From DATAFF01 sp036265615 (GTDB lineage Bacteria; Pseudomonadota; Alphaproteobacteria; Rhizobiales; Aestuariivirgaceae): DNA of 12,415 bases. The stretch is from positions 1-12,415 of the forward strand of contig DATAOT010000121.1 of assembly GCA_036265615.1 (NCBI GenBank). Direction: 5' to 3'. Positions 1-6,034 of the stretch are shown here, one piece after another (positions within the stretch are counted from its first letter, which is position 1; every line of letters begins with the position of its first letter). The translations under genes and the position numbers were made by a program. The notes below the pieces were generated by a model, which worked only from the letters and a program-made list of their open reading frames with translations, had not been told where the DNA came from and searched no databases.

Positions 1-272
1 GCCGTCCCGACATAGGCCCCGCCCACCGCCCGGATGTCGGCGATGCGCTTGCGCACGTCCCGCACCAGCCGGCTGGTCCTGGTGAAGATTTCCTTCCCCG
101 GCATGTCCGGCCAGTGCTGCCGCATCTCGCGCGCAAAGGTCATGGTGAGAAGCTCCATCATGGCCTCCCGCCGCTCTTCCGAGGTCGTGAGCAGCGTCAT
201 CACCGCCGTATCGATGATTTCCTGCTCGCCCGCATGCGGCGGCGCCTCGTCGCGGTCCGACAGTTTCGCCAT
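1..272 (-). CDS. Hypothetical protein, N-terminal 90 residues (3' end outside window)
   Basis: This reading frame starts at ATG 272-270 and runs off the left edge without a stop, so only about 90 residues are visible. The upstream bases GGGGCAGAGGGA give a purine-rich ribosome-binding stretch, although it sits very close to the ATG. The protein starts MAKLSDRDEAPPHAGEQE, followed by a probably helical, charged segment containing several methionines (ELLTMTFAREM) and a basic stretch (RDVRKRIADI) near residues 70-80. There is no signal peptide or membrane segment. I do not recognise the family. The gene diverges from rpmJ and shares a 165-bp intergenic region with it. That it is a real gene is inferred from the open frame, the start context and protein-like composition; it could be a regulator or a small conserved protein. 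Confidence 0.6.
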   Translation of the reverse strand, partial: MAKLSDRDEAPPHAGEQEIIDTAVMTLLTTSEERREAMMELLTMTFAREMRQHWPDMPGKEIFTRTSRLVRDVRKRIADIRAVGGAYVGT

Positions 273-311
273 TCCCTCTGCCCCTGCTTCCCCGTCTCCC
301 GGCCACGACAA

Positions 312-340
312 GTTTAAGCGACAAAGCCTGCTGCCCTCAA
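312..340 (-). promoter_or_regulatory. Possible weak sigma-70-type promoter for the minus-strand hypothetical gene
   Basis: On the minus strand, TTGAGG (340-335) lies 17 bases before TTAAAC (317-312), about 40 bases upstream of the ATG at 272. Both hexamers match the consensus only partly (4/6 and 3/6), so this is a spacing-based guess. Confidence 0.25.
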
Positions 341-381
341 TCAGCCCCAATCCGCTGTGCCCAGCTTTTTGCCAAGGGCCG

Positions 382-410
382 TTGACAGCCTGCGGCACCG
401 TCACTAAGTT
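382..410 (+). promoter_or_regulatory. Candidate promoter of the L36 gene
   Basis: A perfect -35 hexamer TTGACA (382-387) is followed after 17 bases by TAAGTT (405-410), a poor -10 match. It sits 28 bases upstream of the L36 start codon. The -35 match and the spacing are seen directly; promoter function is inferred. The GAGAGAA stretch at 424-430 is the likely ribosome-binding site, 7 bases before the ATG. Confidence 0.45.
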
Positions 411-437
411 CCCTCCAACTTTCGAGAGAACAATGCC

Positions 438-563
438 ATGAAGATCCGCAACTCGTTGAAATCGCTGCTCACCCGCCACCGCGCCAACCGCATGGTGCGG
501 CGCAAGGGCCGCGTCTACATCATCAACAAGCGGAACCCGCGCTACAAGGCGCGCCAGGGCTGA
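438..563 (+). CDS. rpmJ: 50S ribosomal protein L36, zinc-independent (C-minus) type
   Basis: This 41-residue gene encodes a protein starting MKIRNSLKSLLTRHRANRMV and ending NKRNPRYKARQG, the recognisable short L36 (bL36) of alphaproteobacteria. It is a small basic component of the large ribosomal subunit. Standard L36 carries a zinc ribbon with three cysteines and a histidine. This version has no cysteine, so it is the C-minus type, called ykgO where a zinc-binding paralogue also exists. About a third of the residues are Lys or Arg. The start ATG (438-440) has GAGAGAA at 424-430 as ribosome-binding site, a TTGACA box at 382-387, and an intrinsic terminator follows the stop. It is therefore probably a single-gene transcript. 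In alphaproteobacteria this is often the only L36 gene, so rpmJ is the usual name. Confidence 0.96.
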   Translation: MKIRNSLKSLLTRHRANRMVRRKGRVYIINKRNPRYKARQG

Positions 564-585
564 ACGCCTCACACGACTGTGACGA

Positions 586-620
586 CAATGCCCTCGCAAT
601 TGCGGGGGCGTTGCTTTTTT
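586..620 (+). terminator. Intrinsic terminator of the L36 gene
   Basis: A 12-bp stem (586-597 paired with 602-613, including two G-T wobbles) closes an AATT tetraloop and is followed by C and six T residues (615-620). It begins 22 bases after the L36 stop codon. This is a textbook rho-independent terminator and marks the end of a monocistronic transcript. Confidence 0.93.
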
Positions 621-649
621 GGCGCATTTGGTGAACCTATCTGCACCAG

Positions 650-1288
650 ATGACCGAGCCCTTGAGACCAGCCCTTCTGGCCGCCCTCGTCATGGTGCTG
701 GCGCCTGTCGCCCTTGCCCAGCAGCCACCCCTGCCGTCGGCTCCCGAGGCGCCGGCCGAGACCAACGTGCCGGCGCCGCCACCGCCTGTGCCGAACGATC
801 AGCAGGTGGCCCAGGACCTGCTCGACCGCCTGTTCGGCCAGCTTCACGCCGCCAAGGACGAAGCATCGGCCAAGGTGATCGAGGACGCGATCTGGAAATT
901 GTGGTCGCGCTCCGGCAGCCCCACGGCCGACGTGCTGATCGTCCAGGCGGTGCGGGCGATGGAGGCCGGCCAGCGCCAGACGGCGCTGCGCATTCTCGAC
1001 ACCATCATCGAGGACCAGCCGACCTTCGCCGAAGCCTGGAACAAGCGCGCCACCCTTTACTACATGATGGGCGATTATGACCGCTCGCTCGCTGACATCG
1101 CTCACGTCCTCGAGCTCGAGCCGCGCCACTTCGGTGCCCTCACCGGCCTCGGCACCATCCTCACCGATCGCGGCAAGAAGGCCGAGGCCCTGAAGGCCTT
1201 CCGGCGGGCACTGTCGATCGATCCTTTCCTCGAGGGCGCCAGAAAGGCGCTGCAGCAGATCGAGCCGGAGACCGAGCAGAAGATCTGA
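650..1288 (+). CDS. Exported tetratricopeptide repeat protein
   Basis: This is a 212-residue protein with a signal peptide: a hydrophobic stretch at residues 6-22 ends in ALA before QQ, suggesting cleavage after residue 23. A Pro/Ala-rich linker (about 25-49) follows, then a helical region and about three TPR units at roughly 92-125, 126-159 (AEAWNKRATLYYMMGDYDRS) and 160-193 (ALTGLGTILTDRGKKAEALK). TPRs are protein-protein interaction scaffolds, so a periplasmic adaptor role is plausible, but partner and process are unknown. The gene starts only 30 bases after the L36 terminator. I see no Shine-Dalgarno motif before the ATG; CTATCT at 637-642 could be a -10 box feeding a leaderless mRNA. It converges on pyk, with a heptamer repeat filling the gap. 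Confidence 0.85.
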   Translation: MTEPLRPALLAALVMVLAPVALAQQPPLPSAPEAPAETNVPAPPPPVPNDQQVAQDLLDRLFGQLHAAKDEASAKVIEDAIWKLWSRSGSPTADVLIVQAVRAMEAGQRQTALRILDTIIEDQPTFAEAWNKRATLYYMMGDYDRSLADIAHVLELEPRHFGALTGLGTILTDRGKKAEALKAFRRALSIDPFLEGARKALQQIEPETEQKI

Positions 1289-1293
1289 AGAAA

Positions 1294-1354
1294 GAGGCAA
1301 TAGGCAATAGGCAATGATCAGCGCTCTTCCCTACTGCCTACTGCCTATTGCCTC
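1294..1354. repeat. Heptamer inverted-repeat element, copy 1 (between convergent TPR gene and pyk)
   Basis: On the plus strand the element reads GAGGCAATA, GGCAATA, a 22-nt centre (1310-1331), then TACTGCC, TACTGCC, TATTGCC, TC. The arms can form a stem of about 22 bp. On the minus strand (pyk transcript) the arms pair with G-U wobbles and the hairpin is followed by TTTCTTC, so it could end pyk transcription. On the plus strand the same positions are A-C mismatches. The centre closely resembles that of the element at 4719-4817 in opposite orientation, sharing GCTCTTCCC. It fills the space between the TPR stop (1288) and the pyk stop (1357). The repeat class is not recognised. Confidence 0.85.
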
Positions 1355-1356
1355 CC

Positions 1357-2793
1357 CTACACCGTCTCGCTGCCCGCTACGCCGATTCGCGCCACCCGCA
1401 GCAGATTGGTCTTGCCGGGTGTCCGCAGCGGCACGCCGGCGGTGATCACCACCCGCTCCTCGGGCTTGCCGAACCCTTCCTCCCGGGCAATCCGGGTGGC
1501 GCGTGACACCATGTCGTCGAGGCTTGCGGCATCCTCCGTCAACACGCAATGCAGGCCCCACACGACCGACAGCCGCCGTCCGGTTGCGGCACTCGGGGTG
1601 AGCGCGATGACAGGCACCTCCGGCCGTTCCCGCGCCACCCGCAAGCCTGTCGAGCCGGAACCGGTGTAGCAGACGATGGCCGAGGCGCCGATCGTCTCGG
1701 CGACCGTGCGGGCGGCATTGGCGATGGCATCGGCCGAGGTCGGCTGCGGTTCGGTCCGCCGCGCCCGGCTCAAGCCGCGATAGAGGGGATCGTTCTCGAC
1801 CGAATGAGCAATCCGGTCCATCGTCTCGACCGCCTTGACCGGCCAGGCCCCGGCTGCCGATTCCGCCGACAGCATCACCGCATCGGCCCCTTCGAACACC
1901 GCCGTCGCCACATCCGAGACTTCGGCCCGGGTCGGCACCGGCTCGACGATCATCGATTCGAGCATCTGGGTTGCCACCACCACCGGCTTGCCCGACAGCC
2001 TTGCCGCGCGCGTCAACCGTTTCTGCCAGCCTGGCACCTCTTCAAGCGGCAGCTCGACCCCGAGATCGCCGCGCGCCACCATGATGCTGTCGCAGGCCTC
2101 GATGATGGTGTTGATCTCCTTGAGCGCCGCCGGCTTCTCGACCTTCACCATGATGCCGGCCCGGCCCGCGATCAGCCGCCGTGCCTCGATCACGTCCTGC
2201 GCCCGCTGCACGAAGGACTGAGCGATCCAGTCGACCCCGAGCCCGGCGGCAAACTCGAGATCGGCGTGGTCCTTCTCCGTCAATGGCGCCAGCGGCAGGA
2301 CGGCATTCGGAACATTGACGCCTTTGCGGGCCGACAGCGGGCCGCCGAAGATCACCTTGGTGACGAGCCGCTCCGGCGCGACCTCGGTGATCTCGACCCG
2401 CACCCGTCCGTCATTGAGCAAAAGCTGCTCGCCCGGCATCGCCGCCGCGAAGATTTCCGGATGCGGCAGCTCGACCCGGCTCTCGTCGCCCGGACGGGGA
2501 TCGTTGTCGAGCACGAAGGTGTCGCCCGCCTTGAGCTCGACTTTCTCGGTCTTGAAGCTGCCGATCCTGAGCTTCGGTCCCTGAAGGTCGGCCAGGATGC
2601 CGATCGGCCGCCCCCGACGCGCTTCGATGCCGCGGATGATCCCGTGATAGCGCGCCAGCATCTCGTGGCTCGAATGGCTCATATTGACCCGGAACACGTC
2701 GACGCCGGCCACGAACAGCGCCTCGATCATCTCCGGCTCGGTCGATGCCGGGCCGAGCGTCGCCACGATCTTGACGTTGCGATTGCGCCTCAC
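1357..2793 (-). CDS. pyk: Pyruvate kinase
   Basis: Pyruvate kinase is the cytoplasmic last step of glycolysis, phosphoenolpyruvate + ADP to pyruvate + ATP. The 478 residues match the usual length. Visible motifs are VKIVATLGPAS (7-17), RVNMSHSSHE (35-44, substrate loop), DLQGPKLRIG (69-78), VKVEKPAAL with catalytic Lys217 and metal ligand Glu219, MVARGDLGVELP with Asp243, TQMLESM (275-281) and PTRAEVSDVATAVFEGADAVML (287-308). Lys217/Glu219/Asp243 keep the spacing of E. coli PykF 220/222/246. The C-terminal regulatory domain covers about 353-470. The start is GTG (2793-2791), whose bases overlap the TGA of the DUF1036 gene; this gives MRRNRNVKIVATLGP, typical of the family. The frame stays open to an ATG at 2967, but that would add 58 residues without family resemblance, read inside the neighbour. 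The two genes are probably co-transcribed and translationally coupled. Confidence 0.97.
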   Translation of the reverse strand: MRRNRNVKIVATLGPASTEPEMIEALFVAGVDVFRVNMSHSSHEMLARYHGIIRGIEARRGRPIGILADLQGPKLRIGSFKTEKVELKAGDTFVLDNDPRPGDESRVELPHPEIFAAAMPGEQLLLNDGRVRVEITEVAPERLVTKVIFGGPLSARKGVNVPNAVLPLAPLTEKDHADLEFAAGLGVDWIAQSFVQRAQDVIEARRLIAGRAGIMVKVEKPAALKEINTIIEACDSIMVARGDLGVELPLEEVPGWQKRLTRAARLSGKPVVVATQMLESMIVEPVPTRAEVSDVATAVFEGADAVMLSAESAAGAWPVKAVETMDRIAHSVENDPLYRGLSRARRTEPQPTSADAIANAARTVAETIGASAIVCYTGSGSTGLRVARERPEVPVIALTPSAATGRRLSVVWGLHCVLTEDAASLDDMVSRATRIAREEGFGKPEERVVITAGVPLRTPGKTNLLRVARIGVAGSETV

Positions 2794-3263
2794 TGGTTGG
2801 TCGACTCCGAGGTCTTGGCACCGGAAAGCTCGATGGTCCAGTCGAGTTCCTCGCCGGTGTCGACCTCGAAAAAACCGGTCTTCTGATAGCCGCGCTCGGC
2901 GCAGCCGGTGATGCCGCGGATCGTGAACAGCTTGTTCTGGGTGCACATGATGGATTTGCCGCCCCACGACCCACCCTTGTCGTAGTCGACCGCGAATATG
3001 TAGTAATAGCGCGCGATCAGCGCTCCCTTGAGCAAGGTTTCACAGGAGTTCGGGCCGATGTTCCACCATCCCTCGCTGGCCCATCCCTGCTGGTCCTTGT
3101 AGCCAAGCGCCACGCCCACCCGGCTCTGCGTCTGATTGCAGAGCTTGAGATCGGCATGGGCCGGCAGGCTGCCCCCGAGCGAGAACAGCGCCAGCGCCGC
3201 GGCCATGGCGGCCCAATGTTTCACCGGCACCACAATCCTGCCGTTTCGATAGGAACAAACCAT
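2790..3263 (-). CDS. DUF1036 family exported protein
   Basis: This is a 157-residue protein recognised as DUF1036 by LCNQTQSRVGVALGYKD (41-57), GWASEGWWNIGPNSC (60-74), RYYYIFAVDYDKGG (85-98), MCTQNKLFTIRG (106-117) and GFFEVDTGEELDW (130-142). The N-terminus has a basic start, a hydrophobic core (about 18-33) and an AHA site, so cleavage after residue 37 and export are likely. The mature part has four cysteines (42, 74, 107, 121), enough for two disulfides, which suits the periplasm. The start ATG at 3263 is supported by GGAGGAAGG directly upstream. Its molecular function is unknown. Its TGA overlaps the pyk GTG by 4 bases, so a surface-directed protein is coupled to a glycolytic enzyme. The link with pyk is, to my recollection, common in Rhizobiales. 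Confidence 0.93.
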   Translation of the reverse strand: MVCSYRNGRIVVPVKHWAAMAAALALFSLGGSLPAHADLKLCNQTQSRVGVALGYKDQQGWASEGWWNIGPNSCETLLKGALIARYYYIFAVDYDKGGSWGGKSIMCTQNKLFTIRGITGCAERGYQKTGFFEVDTGEELDWTIELSGAKTSESTNQ

Positions 3264-3300
3264 GGCCCTTCCTCCACCTTCCCGCGCCGCCTGGGCGAAG

Positions 3301-3346
3301 GGTGAATCTCCAATGATTTTTCACCTTGCAGCTGTCGCTCTGCAAG
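3301..3346. promoter_or_regulatory. Two adjacent dyads in the divergent promoter region
   Basis: The 108-bp gap between the divergent DUF1036 and amidohydrolase genes contains GGTGAA (3301-3306) facing TTCACC (3320-3325) with a 13-base spacer. It is immediately followed by CTTGCAG (3325-3331) facing CTGCAAG (3340-3346), a perfect 7-bp inverted repeat with an 8-base spacer. Such dyads are typical of operators for dimeric regulators or of a leader hairpin. No regulator gene lies next to them, so the binding partner is unknown. Confidence 0.4.
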
Positions 3347-3371
3347 ATGGATTGTGGAATCTGGCAGGATC

Positions 3372-4142
3372 ATGACTGGTCTTTCGACAACCCTCAATCT
3401 TCCGACCGATTGCCTCCTGGACGGCAATCCGGCTTCCGGATTCCTCATTTTGTGCGACCATGCCAGCAACGCGCTTCCGCAAGCCTACGGCACCCTCGGA
3501 TTACCCTTAGCCGAGCTCGAGCGCCACATTGCCTATGACATTGGTGCCGCGACAGTCGCCCGCACCCTGGCGGCCCGCTTGCGCGCCCCGGCGGTGCTTG
3601 CGCCCTTCTCCCGCCTGCTGATCGACCCCAATCGGGGCCTCGATGATCCAACCCTGATCATGAAATTGTCTGATGGCGCCGTGGTGCCGGGCAATGTCGC
3701 GGTTGACGCCGACGAGCGTGCCAGGCGCATTGCCCGCTACTACCGGCCCTATCATGACGCGGTTGCCAAGGCGATCGACGGCGCGCTGGCGCTCGGGAGG
3801 CCGCCCGACCTCGTCGCCATCCACAGCTTCACCCCGTTCTGGAAATCGACCCCGCGACCCTGGCATGCCGGCGTGCTATGGCAGGGCGACCGGCGGTTGC
3901 CGGCCGCTGTCATTGCCGAGCTCGCGGCCGATCCTGAGCTCGTGGTCGGCGACAATGAGCCCTATGCCGGCGGGTTGCCGGGCGACAGCATGGACACCCA
4001 TGCGGTCAAGCGCGGGCTTCGCCACGTGCTCCTCGAGATCCGCCAGGATCTCGTCGCCGTCGACAACGATGCTGTTGAATGGGGTGAACGGCTTGCGCAT
4101 ATCCTTCCCAAGGCAGTTGCGCGCGCCGGTTCTGATCTCTAG
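3372..4142 (+). CDS. N-formylglutamate amidohydrolase family protein
   Basis: The protein of 256 residues belongs to the N-formylglutamate amidohydrolase family, whose characterised members (HutG type) are metal-dependent enzymes hydrolysing N-formylglutamate to glutamate and formate. Visible family motifs are FLILCDHASNALP (24-36), AYDIGA (54-59), RLLIDPNRGLDDPTLI (81-96), AIHSFTP (149-155) and a C-terminal DTHAVKRGLRHVLLEIRQD (208-226). Asp29, His30, His151 and Glu222 are candidate metal or catalytic residues. No signal peptide is seen. The chosen ATG (3372) has AGGA just upstream; a GTG at 3354 would add six residues and cannot be excluded. No histidine-utilisation genes are near. Instead it leads a row with DUF1244 and gapR, so the true substrate may be another N-formyl or N-acyl amino acid. 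Confidence 0.9.
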   Translation: MTGLSTTLNLPTDCLLDGNPASGFLILCDHASNALPQAYGTLGLPLAELERHIAYDIGAATVARTLAARLRAPAVLAPFSRLLIDPNRGLDDPTLIMKLSDGAVVPGNVAVDADERARRIARYYRPYHDAVAKAIDGALALGRPPDLVAIHSFTPFWKSTPRPWHAGVLWQGDRRLPAAVIAELAADPELVVGDNEPYAGGLPGDSMDTHAVKRGLRHVLLEIRQDLVAVDNDAVEWGERLAHILPKAVARAGSDL

Positions 4143-4185
4143 AGCATGAACCCCGCCGCTGCTCGATCGAGGAGTGCGAATTGCA

Positions 4186-4443
4186 ATGACCGAGCTCGAC
4201 GACAGGACACGAACGGAATTGGAAGCTGCCGCTTTCCGGCGGCTGGTCGAGCATTTGCGCCAGCGCAGCGATGTTCAGAACATCGATTTGATGAACCTCG
4301 CCGGCTTCTGTCGCAATTGCCTGTCCAACTGGATGCAGGAGGCGGCCGCCGCCTCCGGCGTTGCGCTTGATCGCGATCAGGCGCGGCAGCTTGTTTATGG
4401 CATGCCCTATGAGGAGTGGAAGGCACGCCATCAGAAGGAATGA
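4186..4443 (+). CDS. DUF1244 family protein
   Basis: This is a small protein of 85 residues, recognised as DUF1244 by FRRLVEHLRQRSDVQNIDLM (17-36) followed by NLAGFCRNCLSNWM (37-50) and LVYGMPYEEWKA (69-80). The CxxC pair (Cys42, Cys45) is part of the conserved core and could bind metal or be redox active. The protein is predicted helical and cytoplasmic. Function is unknown. ATG 4186 is preceded by GAGGAG (4169-4174) at 11 bases. A GTG at 4174 opens the same frame but overlaps that ribosome-binding site, so it is less likely. The gene lies 43 bases after the amidohydrolase gene and 24 bases before gapR, suggesting one transcript. Confidence 0.93.
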   Translation: MTELDDRTRTELEAAAFRRLVEHLRQRSDVQNIDLMNLAGFCRNCLSNWMQEAAAASGVALDRDQARQLVYGMPYEEWKARHQKE

Positions 4444-4467
4444 TCGGGGATCGCATCGGGGAGACGC

Positions 4468-4817
<350 letters not shown>

Positions 4818-4822
4818 TTCTG

Positions 4823-6022
4823 CTAAACGAACGGCACGCCCGCCCCGGGCGGCGGCAGCCCGAGATGCCGCGCCACGCTCGCGCCGATATCGGCAAAGCT
4901 GCTCCTGATCCCGAGCGAGCGTCCGGCAAGACCGCGGCCCAATGCCAGCACCGGCACCTTTTCCCGCGTGTGATCGGTGCCGCCGAAGCTCGGGTCGCAG
5001 CCATGGTCGGCCGTCACGATCAGCAGGTCGTCGCCATCGAGCCGCGCCAGCAGCGCGGGGATGCGCCGATCGAAGGCCTCGAGCGCCGCCGCATAGCCGG
5101 TGACGTCGCGGCGGTGACCATATTCGGTGTCGAATTCGATGAAATTGGCAAACAGCAGCCCGCCCTCCTCGAGCGAATCGAGCCCGTCGAGCGTCGCGTC
5201 GAACAACCCCATATTGCCTTTGCCCTTGAGCACCCGGCCGGTGCCGGAATGGGCGAAGATGTCGGCAATCTTGCCGATGGTCACCACGTCGCGCGACGCC
5301 TGCGTTGCCAGATCGAGGATGGTCGGCAGCGGCGGCTTGACAGCATAGTCGCGCCGGTTCGCGGTGCGCCGGAAGCTCGACCGCTCGGAGCCGACGAACG
5401 GCCGCGCGATCACCCGCCCGATGCGGTAGGGATCGACGAGCCGGCGCGCCACCGCCGCGACGGCATAGAGGCGCTCGAGCCCGAAGTGCGCTTCGTGAGC
5501 TGCGATCTGGAACACGCTGTCGGCCGAGGTGTAGCAGATCGGCATGCCGGTCTTGAGGTGCTCCTCTCCAAGCTCGGCGATGATAGCGGTTCCGGAGGCA
5601 TGCTGGTTGCCGAGGATGCCCGGCAGCCCGGCCTCGCTGATCAACGCCGCGACAAGCGCCGGCGGAAAGGCCGGCACGTCGCGCGGGAAATAGCCCCACG
5701 CGAACGGCACCGGCACGCCGGCGATCTCCCAATGGCCCGATGGCGTGTCCTTGCCTGACGAGATCTCGCGGGCCGCGCCGAAGGCTGCCGTCGGCGGTGC
5801 CGTCTCTTCAAGTCCCGGCAGAAGCGCTCCGCGCCCGACGCGATAGGCTTCGCCGAGGCCGAGCCGCATCAGGTTCGGCAGCTGCAGCGGTCCGCTTTCC
5901 CGCCCGATGCAGGCTTGCGCAATATGGCCAAGCGTATCGGCGCCCTCATCGCCATAGGCTGCGGCATCCGGCGCGCCGCCGATCCCGACCGAATCGAGCA
6001 CCAGGATGATTGCGCGCGCCAT
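4823..6022 (-). CDS. deoB: Phosphopentomutase
   Basis: Phosphopentomutase interconverts (deoxy)ribose-1-phosphate and (deoxy)ribose-5-phosphate in nucleoside salvage; it is a cytoplasmic, Mn-dependent enzyme of the alkaline phosphatase superfamily. The 399 residues are near the usual length. The active site is complete: Asp10 in ILVLDSVGIGGAPDA, Thr93 in GKDTPSGHWE as the phosphorylated residue, Asp298 and His303 in EFDTEYGHR, Asp339 and His340 in TADHGCD, and His351 in GGTDHTRE. The spacing from Asp298 onward equals that of the Bacillus enzyme (286, 291, 327, 328, 339). The start at 6022 has GAGGCGG upstream, a site that overlaps the stop of the preceding fusion gene; the gap is only 12 bases. 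It is therefore the last gene of the saccharide operon here, rather than part of a deo cluster. Confidence 0.97.
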   Translation of the reverse strand: MARAIILVLDSVGIGGAPDAAAYGDEGADTLGHIAQACIGRESGPLQLPNLMRLGLGEAYRVGRGALLPGLEETAPPTAAFGAAREISSGKDTPSGHWEIAGVPVPFAWGYFPRDVPAFPPALVAALISEAGLPGILGNQHASGTAIIAELGEEHLKTGMPICYTSADSVFQIAAHEAHFGLERLYAVAAVARRLVDPYRIGRVIARPFVGSERSSFRRTANRRDYAVKPPLPTILDLATQASRDVVTIGKIADIFAHSGTGRVLKGKGNMGLFDATLDGLDSLEEGGLLFANFIEFDTEYGHRRDVTGYAAALEAFDRRIPALLARLDGDDLLIVTADHGCDPSFGGTDHTREKVPVLALGRGLAGRSLGIRSSFADIGASVARHLGLPPPGAGVPFV

Positions 6023-6034
6023 TCGCTTGCCGCC

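Noticed and set aside
433..440. Two-codon reading frame ATG CCA TGA overlapping the L36 start codon
   Set aside because: It could act as a minimal upstream frame, but the ribosome-binding stretch is spaced better for the ATG at 438, and such a short motif occurs often by chance.
1549..2886. Long plus-strand open frame of 445 codons opposite pyk
   Set aside because: It is the antisense shadow of a clear pyruvate kinase gene in GC-rich DNA; its translation is rich in Arg, His, Asp and Pro with no recognisable domain.
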